DNA from: Siphonodentalium dalli
Lineage: Eukaryota > Mollusca > Scaphopoda > Gadilida > Siphonodentaliidae
DNA: 64,000 nt
Reading direction: 5' to 3'
NCBI GenBank assembly: GCA_032622095.1
Contig: CP136066.1
Span: 169,146,664-169,210,663, forward strand
Shown: positions 42,738 through 55,275 of the stretch, piece after piece
How positions within the stretch are numbered: the first letter of the stretch is position 1
How the letters are laid out: each line of letters starts with the position of its first letter
Program-made: the position numbers and the translations under genes
The notes under the pieces: generated by a model
Databases searched by the model: none
What the model was told of the DNA's origin: nothing
Seen by the model: only the letters and a program-made list of their open reading frames with translations

Positions 42738-43439
42738 ACAAATAATACTCAATTTGTTATTCCCGCCCCAGGCTAAAAGGAGAGACGATTCGGTCGAATC
42801 ATCCCGACCGAATCTTATGCCGACCGAACCAAGCTCATTGAACAGTTATCTCCCATTCGGGACTTTCTGTATTATCATGTGACTTTCGGTGCTATCGAAG
42901 ACTTTCGGTAGTGCAAGGGACTTCGGTGTTAAGGACAACCCGTTCTACAAGAACCTATGGAAATAGTTAGGTCCTATATGAACCTATTTGCACGAGCATA
43001 TATTGTTAGTTCTGCTCTAATGTATACTGTGTATAGACGACGGTTGACGTGGGTGGGTATGACGGTGTTAGCCCTATTTGAATGGGCCATTGTTGCTTAC
43101 TATCACCGTCGCTCGGAAAGATGCACTGAAGTGAACGGATCTGAATTAATACATAATTCGGATCTCATACATGATTTGAATTTCATCTGGTTGTAACACA
43201 GTTTATAGCATGTAATCGCCGAATCGTAGTTTTTAGTTTGAAGATTGTTGTAATGATAGTTGGGACCGGCTGAATATATTCATCAAAAAGATATTGCCCT
43301 TAAATGTGTGAGGTGAAAGTACCCACCTATTCTCCAAATCCAAATGTCTGACTAAATCAGATTCAAACGATGACACACAGCAATATATAAAATGATATTA
43401 AATCTTGAACAATAACATATTTGTTATCGTTTGTTACAA
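42738..43439. other. Non-coding stretch after the duplication
   Basis: Starts outside unit B. A 10-bp hairpin GATTCGGTCG/CGACCGAATC lies at about 42788-42815. A 79-codon plus-strand ORF at 42957-43196 has one hydrophobic segment (VGMTVLALFEWAIVAYY) but no other support. Confidence 0.3.
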
Positions 43440-44900
43440 TACTAGTTTTGATTAGTGCATAATCAGACATACCAAATTCGTAAAAACTGTTGGCAATAAC
43501 ACATACTGCATGATATTCAATCTCATGGCTATTTACTTTATTTGTTTCCTTTGATGCACGTTCAGGAAATCAAACCAATGCAGGTTTATCTCCGAAAAAA
43601 CATTTTCAATAATGTTTTTATTTCTTTCTACAACATATCCAGTGTAAATTAAATTCGCGTTTTTTTGGACACATTCGGTCCAAATGAGTCGTGGCAAATC
43701 ATAAGTTGGTGGTTTTCGGTCAACGATTTTGGTAATGCATTTCCACTTGAATCCTTTAAATAAAGCATGCTTCCCTTCGAAGCGCATCAACCAATTATGT
43801 CGGAGTGGTCCAAATGTCAGCATCTGAAAAGACAGGTGCAGAAGAAAGTGCACTTTTGGTGTAACTGAAGCATGAGGATATCACTGTTGGAATTGTGCAT
43901 GGTTAGATGATATGAATTGTTCCAGATAGCCCACTGTCAACAACGTTACTTCGGGTGAAGTTACCTGGATCAGTTAGACAAATAAATTCCACTTTGAGTA
44001 GCCGTCGGGTATCTTTTTCCCATCATGAAAGGTTATGCACAAAGTCTTTACTGCACCCGATTTTGTTTGTCCTCGTTATACATTGTTTTTCTGTTGCCAC
44101 TGGGATCATTGGTGATTTTGCAACATCACAAGGCCGATTCGCAAAAGCAACTCCTTTGAATCCAACAATCCAGTGGGATGCTGGTGTCAGGACACAAAGC
44201 CAATAGAGAGCCCATTATTGTCTTGTTATTATTGTTTACACATATATTTATGCCTTCCGTCGACAAAACTTATGAAATATTTCAGAAGGATTCCAGTTCC
44301 ATATTTTCGAACAGCCTTGGTCTTACTGATCTCAAGAAGTTGTATGCTAGTTTGATATGTATATTGGCGGAATATTCACAAGCGTGCAGTAAATAGTTAT
44401 GTTGTGTCTTTTTACATTGTTCCAATTGTATTCACAATCTCAATGTCATCTGTATACATAACAATATACAGAGCCTTATTGTGTTCTTTCCGAATAAATC
44501 GTACTGAGAAATATACCTGCCATCACTGATGTCGCTCGTTGTGTTAACGTTAGTGTGAGGTGAACATATAGAGGCCCAAACCACCGGCAGTCAGAGATAC
44601 AATTGTTCCAGATTTTTTCCGGAAGGGAACAACATATTGATAAATATTTTCTGAGTATTTTCCCATTCACACCATGCATGTATGATGGCAAGAATAAATT
44701 ACTTCAGGTTAGATATAGCCGAAATATCCCTTTTACAATTTGAGACGCTTATGTTGAGTTTATAAACATTCGAAGCTGCCACCGTTTCTGCCATCCATTA
44801 CGGTGTCACTTCCACTAATATCACGATGCTCGAGATCATATATGATCCTCGGGTTGAAAGCACTGATATGATGAGACATGATATCGGGTGTGGTTGAAAT
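43440..44900 (-). pseudogene. Decayed transposon-associated protein (YTDD/RFExKH family), copy 1
   Basis: Reading down the minus strand: SQYDLFGKN and YIVMYTDDIEIVNTIGTM near 44550-44430, a frameshift to KRHNITIYCTLVNIPPIYIS near 44400, SKTKAVRKYGTGI near 44330, GSLLALCPDT near 44190, then FGPLRHNWLMRFEGKH and ALFKGFKWK at about 43853-43750, and NSFYEFGMSDYALIKTSI near 43470. These motifs, in this order, belong to a large animal protein family found in many transposon-rich genomes; I recall no settled name and suspect CACTA/Tnp2-like ancestry. Several frameshifts and stops and missing middle parts make it non-functional. Related copies are at 45560-46430 and 62523-64000. Confidence 0.6.
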
Positions 44901-45559
44901 AACACTTTGCAGAGCTTCCTATGCAAGTTGGTGTTTGGTTTCCAAAGATAATAGATCGGCATCACTGTATGAAATTAAAACAGTCTGATTGATAGACTAT
45001 GTTATTTGACATTATGGATGTCACTAGGATGATTCATCAGTGAGACGCAATGTGGGAAGTTGTCATAAGTTATAGGCGAAGCGGAACATCTAGCCGACTT
45101 TGAACAAGAGATTTAACTCTATTAAAGTAGCACCTATTATCCATATTTATGTTCAGTTGCGTGAGTCGCAGTTGATGTGTGAACCCGATTTTATGAAGGG
45201 TTTTCGTTATGTGAGTTGTTCTCATTTGTTTCATGTTACATTGTAAGTTCTCTGATGTGTCGGGTGTTGGTGGGTTAGTTTGAGGAACCGCGCTATTTTG
45301 AACTCGATTTCTGCAGCAAGAAATCTGAACGATTCGAAACAAACAAATCAGGACAGAATGGGTAGCTTCACACATAGACTGTGGTGGAACCAGTACAGGG
45401 TCTAGAGTGTCCGTGAGTTAAATCCAAGCTGGGATTTCCCTTAAACTGCTTGACAACGACACAGCCCTGTATATTCTTTTAAATATCATATTGTGATTAC
45501 CAAGTTGCTACCCCTGATCAAGCTATAATTCTGAAAAACTAAATTATCAAACCTTTGTT
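44901..45559. repeat. 3' side of a ~1.5-kb direct repeat, copy 1
   Basis: About 45055-45545 recurs at about 46425-46885 (GGCGAAGCGGAACATCTAGC versus GACGAAGCGGAACATCTAGC; CCAAGTTGCTACCCCTGATC in both). The minus-strand ORF at 45070-45375 is unrecognised and broken in the second copy. Confidence 0.6.
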
Positions 45560-46430
45560 TATGTTCACCGAGTGTCCGCGTTATACATTGTTTTTCTGTT
45601 CCACTAGTGTCATTGGTGATTTTGTAACATCACAATTTCTACACGGCCGATTTGCAAAACCAAATCCAACAATCCAGTGGGCTCCTGTTGTGCCAGATAC
45701 ATAGCCAGTAGAGAGCTCTTTATTGTCTAATTATTATTGTTTACACATATATTTATGCCTTCAGTTGACAACACTTTAACAGTATGAAATCTTTCAGAAG
45801 GATTCCAGTTCCATATTTTCGAACAGCCTTGGTCTTACTGATCTCAATAAGTTGTATGCTAGTTTGATATGTATTTTGGCGGAATATTCACAAGCGTGCA
45901 GTAAATAGTTATTGTGTGTCTCTTTACATTGCTCCAATTGTACTTACAATCTCAATGTCATCTGTATACAAAACAATATACAGAGCCTTAATGTCCTCTC
46001 CGAATAAATCGTGCTGAGAAATATAGCTGTCATCACATATGTCGCTCATTGTGTTAACGTTATTGTGAGGTGAACGTATAGAGAACCAAACCGCCGGGTG
46101 CCAGAGACAAAATTATTCCAGGTTTTTCCGGAAAGGAACAATATATCCATAACTATGTTTTTGAATTATTTTACCATTCACCCCATGCACGTGGTGACCA
46201 AGAATACATTTCTTCAGGTTCGAGATAGCGGAAATATCCCTTATACAATTTGATACGCTTATATTGAGTTTATAAACATTCGAAGCTGCCACCGATTCTA
46301 GCATCCATGACAGTGTAATTGTCACTAATACCGCGTTGCTCAAGATCATACATGTATGTGATCCTCTGTTTGAAATCATTGATATGATGAGACATGAGAT
46401 GTGAGACGCAATATGGGAAGTTGTCATAAG
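45560..46430 (-). pseudogene. Decayed YTDD/RFExKH-family protein, copy 2
   Basis: Minus strand: VNGKIIQKHS and GYIVPFRKNLE at about 46190-46113, SDICDDSYISQHDLFGED and YIVLYTDDIEIVSTIGAM near 46050-45935, the same frameshift to KRHTITIYCTLVNIPPKYIS, SKTKAVRKYGTGI near 45830, then VLSTEGINICVNN in another frame near 45760. The RFExKH part is absent. It is more similar to copies 1 and 3 than random decay would leave, so duplication is fairly recent. Confidence 0.6.
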
Positions 46431-46980
46431 TTATCGACGAAGCGGAACATCTAGCCGACTTTGAACTAGAGATTGAACTCTATTAAAGTTGCACATATTA
46501 TCCATATTTATGTTAAGTTGCGTAAGTCGAAGTTGATGTTTGAACCTGATTTTATGCAGGGTTTTCGTTATGTGAGTTGTTCTCTTTTGTTTCATGCTAC
46601 ATTGTAAGTTCTGACGTTACGGGTATTGGTGGGTTAATTTGAGGAAGCGCGCTATTTTGAACTAAATTTCTTTAGCAAGAAATCTGAAGGATTCGAAACA
46701 AACAAATCAGGACAGGATAGGTAGTTTCACGCGGTGGTCGTACTAGTGCATGGTTTAGAGTGCCCGTGCGTTAAATCCAAGCTGGGATCTCCCTTAAACT
46801 GCTTGAAAACGGCACAGCCCTGTATTATCTTCTCTTAAATAACATTTTGTGATTACCAAGTTGCTACCCCTGATCAAGCTATAACTCCATATTGTTCGGA
46901 CGTCTCTGATTACACCAAATGCGAACGAAACATTGACATTCTGATTGGAAGCGTGAACCTGTGAGGTTTTCATTCGCGGG
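46431..46980. repeat. 3' side of the ~1.5-kb direct repeat, copy 2
   Basis: Matches 45055-45545 as far as about 46885, then unique sequence. No gene recognised. Confidence 0.5.
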
Positions 46981-47105
46981 ATGGATTCTGCAACCTGTCT
47001 TTCCCAGAGATACCATCAGGCCACGCACACTCCTATAAAAAAAAGCATTTGTTTAGTACAATATGCAGAAATACATAAAAACAACTTCAACGATAAACTA
47101 ATTAC

Positions 47106-47223
47106 TCCGGGATTATATGTCAACGCACCGGGCTCCTCAGATGGTCTTGCTTGCTGTGCAGGTGCATTTCGAACCACTGGTTCTTCGTGATAGTCACCAG
47201 ATTGGTCTGACTCTGTCATGATC
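47106..47223 (-). CDS. Possible first coding exon of an unrecognised gene
   Basis: A pyrimidine-rich acceptor (TTCTTAATTTTTCCAG) lies four bases before ATG at 47219, so an untranslated exon would precede it. The frame MTESDQSGDYHEEPVVRNAP continues through AQQARPSEEPGALT to a GGA|GTAATT donor at 47106. The peptide is acidic, low-complexity and possibly disordered. Downstream exons were not found. No family recognised. Confidence 0.3.
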
Positions 47224-49516
47224 TGGAAAAATTAAGAAAAGTGCATCATAACTATGAGTATTATATGACGAGAATAATCACGGATTATCAAAATGAACAC
47301 ACATGTTATATAAAGTAAATTCGTGACTAACTTATTGATGCCATAGAGGTGGGCGGTCGCATTGGTCCTGCTCTTCAGTTTTGGTGTTTGTACTCCTCTG
47401 GGTATTCGTGTCTGACAATTAACTGACTGGTGAGTAAGGATCCGACAGTGATGGGTTGCCTGCCGTCCTCTCAGTGTCTCACGAATCCGGCATCATCTCT
47501 CAGCCATCTGGTTCTGCGAAAGTTCGTCGCTGTAATCGCACCGTGGCTGGTGTATGGTATGCGCTTCTGTGACACCGTCGGCCTGACCTTCTGTATCGAT
47601 CTCTCGTCCAGCGGGATACCTTTCTGTTTGCATGTGTAATCAATGCCTAATACAAATATTTTTGAAAAGTACTTAAATTATACAGCTATCCAATAAGTTA
47701 TGGTTGCTTTGTTTGTTTATTAGTTTAAACATATTTATTTGTCCAATTGTATAAAGATGGTACGGGACACACAAAATTCTATACAAACAGTGGCATTGGA
47801 GGTCAGGTGTTGGTCTCCCTTGCTGGTACCCCATCTTTCGTTTATTAACCAATTTCCAAGCAAATGAGTATCGCAAAAATCAATCGACATTGATTTTGCT
47901 CGTTGTGTTTAATGCTTCAGAGCTATAAGAATATCGCCGAAATCGATAGAGTTATCACGCTTCTTCCGTTTAGGATTTTTTTTTATTTTCAATGATGAAA
48001 TCACGATAATTACCTGTATATTTGACGGGATCTTCGTGGCCCGTCTTTGTCGTCTGGTCAAGGACATCCATACTAAGTTTATTCACAACATGGCACAGCT
48101 CCGAACAAAATGTTCTGGTTGTCGATGCACTGGTATGTGCAGCTGCCGCTCGGTTAGCGTTCCATCACACCAGACCATCGAGAAGATACGCATGGAGGCA
48201 CAGGCCCCTAGGGAAAATTACTAAAATACCAATACAGACTATACCAGTGTAAAGGTTCCAATGATCGATTTTGGCTAGAACCACACTATTAAAGCCCATA
48301 CAATTCTAGACATACATAATTGCAGCCATGAACGTAAATGAGATGGACAGGCAACTCTCACAGAGTAACGCGATATATCGGGGATTCTTTTGTTTGTAAT
48401 TAACGAGCGCCTGACTGCGAGATCGTCTGTTGGAATCACGGAACTAAATGGTTTCCCATAGGCGACAGTGTTAACGTTTAGGCCAAATTCACTGAATTGA
48501 AGCCTGCAGGCCATATCAGTGATGTTTACCCGGCTAGATTGACACCAGTTGATCACGAAAATGGACGAAAAATCATAGGTCATGTGTTTACTTTTTAAAA
48601 TAAATCCCCAAGTGTACGACAGCCAAATTTGATCTGGACAAATCCAGAACTACAGCAGCTAGTTAAATAAATTTCCCGCTCACAAAAATCCATTCCCCCA
48701 TTCATTCACCAGTTTAAATTATTTAGATATGATGTACAAATCAAATAAACGCGATGTCATCCTTTAATAACGTGTCGCATGTATCAGGTGAAGGTCATTA
48801 TTCAGTTACCTTCACCTTTAGCATTCCACGGTGTACTCGTTCCCCGAATCTGGAACACATTTAGCTCCCTGATTCCTGTTGCTAACCACTGCGTAAACAA
48901 AATGGCGTCTTTTGCTTTCTTTTAGTGTCGAAACAATATCGATAGCACGCTATGTTTCCTTTCTGACTCTAGCTTTCATTTACCCGCTTATTAATAAACG
49001 CTTGAATTAATTTTAAATGGATACATTTCGTTTATTATTTATAGTGGCCTAATAAAAGTGGGAAAGCACCCAAATGAGCATTACAAATAAAGCTTTGAAA
49101 TTTAATCATCATACTCATAGAATGAGCATTGTTGTCATTTCCGCCGAATTATTTCTTAACTAAAACTAAAAACTATTAATAACATATCAAGGTGGTGAAT
49201 GATCAATTAGCAAAACTTAGTGGTGTTTATATAACCAGGCTTGGAGGAAGCGGGAAGTTTTAATCTTCCCCAAAGCAATGCTAATTGAATATGATCACAC
49301 TTCAGTTAAAACAATGTTGACACATCGCGGAGAGGGCTAATCATCGCTGATTTGACGTGTTTTAATCAACAACGAAGCCATTGACAATATTGTTTTATTT
49401 CGCGTGTGACTTCTGAGTTCATAGTGCGATGGTTCAATCAACTACAGCATGACATCTACACTTACTAGTAGCTATTATTAAGTATCTTCGGTTTAAACAA
49501 AGAGTTATACAGACAA
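47224..49516. other. Intergenic stretch with a few doubtful ORFs
   Basis: About 47690-47850 resembles a dispersed-repeat tail. A plus-strand ORF at 48036-48224 is Cys-rich (CSGCRCTGMCSC, followed by HQTIEKIRMEA) and could be an exon of an unknown protein or transposon. A minus-strand 102-codon ORF at 48275-48583 (MTYDFSSIFVINWCQSSRVN at its start) is unrecognised. Nothing is firmly supported. Confidence 0.3.
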
Positions 49517-49974
49517 CTTTAAAATATATATAGTTTTTTTTGTATGCCAAACATAATCAGCGCGTAAATAGTGTATTGTCATCAAGACGTACGATGTTGT
49601 ACGTAAACAAGAGCCTGATCGTGTGACAGAAGTTTTGCTTCTGTTTACATAACACAGCGCAATTTTATTGGTTAATCACACACAAATTATATAAACGATC
49701 TTTATTATTTCCCTATCAGGAAAACAGTAACCAATAGCGCTCTTTATGTTTACCATATCCGTATCTAAACAAAAGGCAGGAAAATAACGTTTTTTGCTTT
49801 TGTTTACATAACAAAGGAAACACATTTGACGATAACATACTGTTTATGCCATATTTTTGATTGGTATAAGAACAAAGTATGTCTATATATTACTATTCTT
49901 TCTGTTTATGGCGGTTTTTGACGGAGGTGAAGATTTTAACAGCATACCATCACCAACGCCGCCCGTATCTTTAA
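49517..49974. mobile_element. GGGCGGCGTT-family TTAA MITE, copy 2, left-truncated
   Basis: Close relative of 2931-3444 from AATATATATAGTTTT to the right end GCCGCCCGTATCTTTAA, sharing GCCAAACATAATCAGCGCGT and GTTTATGCCATATTT. The left terminal repeat is missing. Confidence 0.75.
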
Positions 49975-50149
49975 GTATTTATGTAAATGCAAACTATTAA
50001 ACAATAAAGCGCCACATCATAGAGAGAAAAACTAATGTATATTCACATATTATAAATAAAGCTTATAGTAATCAGATTGGGTATTGTGAATATGTATTTA
50101 AAAGCCTATAAAATTGAGATATACCCCCCCCCCCCCCGACTTTCACAAG
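49975..50149. other. Short spacer with poly-C tract
   Basis: Contains a run of about 15 C at 50125-50139. No gene. Confidence 0.4.
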
Positions 50150-50640
50150 TGAAATGTTTTCTTAATTTGTCTTCGAGCTAATTTAGAATTATCAATTGAT
50201 CGTGCAGAATCCTGTTTGCAACCAGTGTTGCCATGTTTCGGAGTCAGAGTCTGACTTCCAATGGCTCTTAGATGTGTCATGGTGTTTTTGACATCGTACA
50301 GATGGATTGTTACTAGATCCACCTTTATGCCTATAATGTCCGAAATGTTATTCCAGGCGGTCCTGATTGAATCTGTTGGTCAAAACAAAGTCAGCACCTT
50401 TATCCAGAGTGTATTTAACACAGCTCAGAATTGAGGAAACAGTTATTCTCCGGCCTGAAATGGTCTGCCTGCTGATTTGCATCCCCACGGACCTTTGTCT
50501 TGATGCCTTTATCCTTCCGCGCATTGACAGCATTCTCCCATTCTTTCAGATAGTTCAGAAAGTCGTTGTATTCGAGCCACGATAATATTGCATCATCCTT
50601 GTCTCTATAAACATCTATATGTTTACATTTCTGTTTGTCA
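50150..50640 (-). pseudogene. P-element/THAP9-like transposase, C-terminal relic
   Basis: Three successive minus-strand frames give one recognisable protein: LEYNDFLNYLKEWENAVNAR; then after a shift SRQTISGRRITVSSIL and KGADFVLTNRFNQDRLE, a TAA, HFGHYRHKGGSSNNPSV in the same frame; then after another shift YDVKNTMTHLRAIGSQ and LTPKHGNT. FNQD.LE followed by G.YR.KGG..NNP is the signature of the C-terminal part of P-element/THAP9 transposases. Two frameshifts and an in-frame stop show it is dead. Another fragment of the same kind lies at 54548-54802. Confidence 0.75.
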
Positions 50641-51086
50641 CACACTCGCCTATATTCCGTGTATTCAGACAATCATACCATTTGTTAAATGTCTTTATAT
50701 GAAGCTCACAGTTTATGTAACATTGCCACAACACATAAGCTCGAGTGCATTTGCCACTGTACTACTGAGTACACTTGCAGCCAAACGGACTTTCATCTTA
50801 CTATATGGCTTTAGATATACATGCGCATTAATCAGTTTTGGACATAGTCAGTTGATCAGTTTTAGTCCAATATGTGAAGCCAGGAGATATCCTTTCCATT
50901 GATCCACAATTTCCTCGACTTTGCATAAGAGTTACTAAAGCAATTTATTACTTGATCCTACTCTTATTCCATTCAATAAACCCATTCTATAAAGTGTGAT
51001 ATTAAACGTTCGTTTAATAACAGGAAATAGTGCCAGGTGACTAAATTAGTAAGAACTTAACATGATTTGAGAGCATTTGATATATT

Positions 51087-54065
51087 TTAAATTATTCTGA
51101 TTGGTACCATCTTGACACTAACAATAGTACTACTCTTCATCCCCTTTCCTTTGGAAAACGATGTTGCCTCCTCCAATGTTTTCAGTAACGCAAGTTCTTT
51201 ATCTGTGTCTGTACACTGTATACATCAATTATAGTTTTATAAGATATGCCTACATAAAATAGAGTATGATGTCTAGATGATCATCCCTTTATCTGTTCTG
51301 GATAAGGTCTGATAAAACTATACATGCATTCGTTGTAGTAATTTCCACACACATGCCCTTGATGTGACCTTTTTATAATTCGGCAAACTAAACTATTGCC
51401 CACAATGTAACCTAACACAGATAAATGTTAATGAAATTTCCTTTCAGAAAATAAAGGCCACGACTATTCTAACGCATGAAGATGGGATGTAGTTAATTGA
51501 AATTTGTCAATAAAGTTAAGTCACCTAAAAAAATTAATCCGTGACAATGAAAAGTCACTCCAAATAAAGAATTATTTTAATACAGATTACTGGCCCTTTT
51601 AATTAGCAAAGATTTACTTAAAGCGTTGTGCTGTTAGTTTATCATGTTAGACAATACATTTATCTCTAACATTTTATAAAGGAGCACATAAAAGTGCAGT
51701 TAATTTATTAAAGTCGGAGAGCTTCTCTTAGTTTAGGTGTCAACCATATTTGTTGAGTTCCAGATATAAGAATTACTAACTTACCTTTAGCTCGGATTTC
51801 ATTCCAATTCGAATAGAATTTAAATTTTTGTCCCTGCCCCATCCAGATTCTCCTTCCCTTTCATGAGTTGGTATTCATACAATATCTTCAGAAAAGAAAC
51901 ATGAAGAAATTTGAAGAGTAAACACAACTTGAATGTCCATCTTAATACCTGAGAGTTATGTAAATTGAGAGTGCATCCTTGGTTGGATTATATAGTCTGC
52001 ACTATTTAATATGGTACATATTATATATTTATAAATGTAACTAACAACCAGATCCATATAAGTTTCCTAAATTATGACTAGCTTAGCAATGTGTCAAGGA
52101 TGGCTCATGCAGGTATTAGAGAATAGACATTTATGACAAAAATTGCGATTAATTTTAAAGCTCGGATACATGTACATAATCCGGGGTCGGTCTAAATTTT
52201 TTCTACAGCATTTTGCAGAACTGGGTAGAATTTGTATAGCATTCCCTACCAATACATGTTTTTCAATGAAAGTTGGTTTAGTAGCAAATTGGAAATTGCA
52301 TTGCGAATTGCAATGCGAATCCAGTTAAATCGAGCCCCTATAACGTAATAGTAAGATTATTCACTTACATATTCAATGTCATTGAAGCATGGGAATTCCT
52401 CGAGTATAGGTGCTATGGCACCTCCTTCCAGTCCCTTCAGCCATTCTCGTCTTTTGGTGAATGATTCCTTTAATAGCAGCTTTATGTGACTGGAAGGTTT
52501 CGATTTTTCTGACTCTGCCTTCATTTCAGCCAAGTGGTTGGTATAATCATCCTGGCTGGTGAAATAATGTGACTGCACAGATCGCCTTTTAAAAGAAGAG
52601 ATCTTTATTTTTGTCTGTTTTTTGTCAACATCCATACTCTTTCTCATGTTTTTAAGGCGCAAGTTTCTGATCTTAGCACTCAGTCGATCATTGAATACAG
52701 ACTGAAAAAAAGCTGCAATTGTTAAATAGTAACTGCCCTTTCACTACTACAGTCTTAGCAATATCATATCGGTAGAGTGTTAAGTAGACTATGCTGACAA
52801 ATGTCGATATATATGGCCTAGCAGCTGAAATGATGATAAACCCCAATCAAACAACCAAACACAAAATCAGCTTACATGGGAATCTACTACACTCACCTTA
52901 ATGATCTGCAGATATATCACATAGTTAAATTTGATAATACAAGCACAGCCTGACAATAACATAAGTGCTCGCTCAGATGTTTCAAAACAATTGGGTTCAA
53001 TAAATCTTGAAATAGTTAGTTTGAATACCAACTAGAGCTGAAACAATTAATCAAAGAATCGATAAATCGTCCATTAATTCACTAATGATTAATGAGATAA
53101 TCGATTAATCACCTGAGTTGAATCCAGGCCTACCATTATAATATGTTGATGACTAAAATTGTTAAATTCTGTTTGGAATATTATTTATGTACACGGAAAC
53201 GACCCATGCTTACCCATGGTTCTGTACCAGTTGGCATCCGAATGCATGGGTACTTCAAATACATTTGTTCTCCCACCTGCTTGTACTCGGACGACTCCTT
53301 GAGCATAAACACATTCGTATAGAAGCTTCCGCATTCTGATATCAAGTGGTTGAATGATGCCAAACTATTGCCATTTCTTAAGGCTTCTTCCAGTCCCGAT
53401 GAAAAGGTGGGAATCGGAACTGTGAATATTTCTGGAAAAACATTTATATGAATATTAAATATTTGTACTTGGTATTGGTAATGCATACAATAAATTTGAG
53501 ACATATTATGGCTCAAGGAAACATTCAGAGCATAGCAAGTGGAAAAACTGTATATCTATCTGAGATCGCCTGAATAAGATAATCCATCTTTAAATAAGTT
53601 TGTATTCAAAATACATGAACATCCACATGTACATTTAGCTTCCATCTACACATATGACAATAGGCATCAACAGTACATGTAACATTCATGAGAAATATTA
53701 AGATAATCATCGTGAATGCCTGAATGGTTGCTGAGGTAACAATACCAGTACCTCCACTTATTGAAGTTACTAGGAGGCTAAACAAATTGTTTGATACATA
53801 CTCTGTGCGGGTTTGGCTGGTAATGAAGATGACACGATTGACTCATCTGGCAAATCAGCTCTGCTTGGTCTCTCTGGATTTACTTCATTGGCAGAATGTT
53901 GTTGTGTCTGTTGTTCTTGTTGTTGTCTAGATCTCCATATCCCACCACCCTCCAGACAACAGGGGACTTCATCATTAAGAATCAGAAGTACTTCATCATC
54001 ATCCACCTCGATTCCTTGTTTCTCTGTTACAATCATTGCAGCTTGTATGGACACAAGCGCTGATG
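51087..54065 (-). pseudogene. Five-exon SAMD3-like/CIDE-N-like gene, probably a recent pseudogene
   Basis: Exons, all with GT-AG borders and matching phase: 54065-53802 (VEDDD-type acidic segment GIEVDDDEVLLILNDEVP, resembling a CIDE-N fold end), 53431-53214 (KYPCIRMPTGTEPW), 52701-52369 (SVFNDRLSAKIRNLRLK, LLLKESFTKRREWLKGLEGG, ILEEFPCFNDIEY), 51885-51785 (ILYEYQLMKGKENLDGAG) and 51215-51087 (TDTDKELALLKTLEEATSF to TAA). The order YP-TGT-PW, then LS.KIRN, then RR.W and FPC matches SAMD3-like proteins common in fish and molluscs. Exon 4 has a 13-bp deletion and reads into a stop compared with the copy at 62240-62350. A first exon with ATG was not found. Alternative splicing around exon 4 could still give a product. 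Confidence 0.6.
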
Positions 54066-54243
54066 CTGTGAAGACGTAAATGAGTGGAAATTTGTGCAAA
54101 GTAGATAATTCAAATAAAGTGCCAGCGGTGCAGAAAGTGTCGGGTTACTGTTTCCAACTTTTTTATGAACAAAGGCAAGGACCAGTCTAACCTGAGAACA
54201 AATTTCGTCTCAAAGTTGATATAGTTGCTTAGTGAATGAAAAT

Positions 54244-54412
54244 TGTACTGGAGTCATAAATTACCATGTTGTTTGAATCATTCATAGAGCACATGAGTGT
54301 ATTTTGAACTAATGCATGGCTCAAATTCATACATTTGTTGCATATATTCTGTTCAGTATAAAAGGATATGGTCCCGTAAATGGCTGGATTAAGCGTACAA
54401 TACAACTTTAAA
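54244..54412. mobile_element. AGGGGTACTG-family MITE, single arm, copy 3
   Basis: Corresponds to the right half of 3808-4171: ATTACCATGTTGTTTG, ATAGAGCACATGAGTGTATT, ATTTGTTGCATATATTCTGT and GTATAAAAGGA, ending near ACTTTAAAG. Confidence 0.65.
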
Positions 54413-54547
54413 GTAATGGTGTTACGGTGTCCCTCTTCCATTTGTCAAACAAAAACAAACATGACAACTGAGATGGAGTTAGAAGTTAACCCTGTGCTCT
54501 ATCTACTATATGTACATGCATATTTGACATTCAATGTCATTTGTTTG

Positions 54548-54802
54548 TTAACAATATATTTTCCTCGACTTGTCAATGGGATTGATGCTATAATTAACAC
54601 CATCGTCGCAAGAGAGAAGCTCAAAAAGCTTTCGGTTGGCCGAAGCACCATCACACGTAAGGAACAGAACTCTGAATCCAACGACACATTCCAATATGAT
54701 CACTGCTTTCTCCATGATAGGCCATGCGACCAAACTAGTTAGTGAAATACCAGACAACTTACTAGTAATACTTCCTAGATATTGAATGGAGAGGATTAGC
54801 AA
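54548..54802 (-). pseudogene. P-element/THAP9-like transposase, central fragment
   Basis: Minus-strand frame containing LECVVGFRVLFLTCDGASAN followed by RKLFELLS and YSINPIDKSRKIY. CDGAS.NR.F and NP....R.IY are conserved around the catalytic core of P-element/THAP9-type transposases. Stop follows and the next expected block (DPPHL..T.RN) was not seen. Same family as 50150-50640, with the SAMD3-like exons between them; either one split element or two separate relics. Confidence 0.65.
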
Positions 54803-54983
54803 GCGCTATAACAGTATGTTGTAAACAGCATGGTATGACTTTAACCAACGTTTACATATCAGACATATAACCACGGTGTTGAGTGTTTTCTTATCGCACA
54901 CTCCTTAAGTACTGTACCGTAATATAAAATGGCGTTTGTTTACTAACACTGTGTACGATGTAATGAACGTTGACTACACACTG

Positions 54984-55275
54984 TTAAAAAATATTCCGTT
55001 ATTTTACGGAACAAGGTTCCGGAAATATACTGCCGGAACCATGTTCCGTAATACTACGGACAACCGTAAAAATACGGATACAATTTTACGGACAACAGTA
55101 AAAATACGGATACGTAATATTACGGCCAACCGTAAAAAAAATTACGGGCAATCGTAAAACCACGGATACGTAATATTACAGCCAACCGTAAAAAAAGTTA
55201 TGGACAATCGTAAAATACGAATACGTAATATTACGGACTGCCATAAAAATACGGATGCTCTGTATTTGGAAGAGC
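54984..55275. repeat. TACGG/CCGTA hairpin-rich tandem array
   Basis: About five imperfect units of 50-60 bp built from TAATATTACGG, CAACCGTAAAAA and ATACGGATACG. Each unit holds both TTACGG and CCGTAA, so it can fold within and between units. It starts with a stem pairing TTACGGAACAAGGTTCCGG and CCGGAACCATGTTCCGTAA. Confidence 0.75.

Noticed and set aside
54380-54742. 120-codon plus-strand ORF
   Set aside because: The opposite strand carries the P-element-type CDGASAN segment; this frame has no recognisable content.
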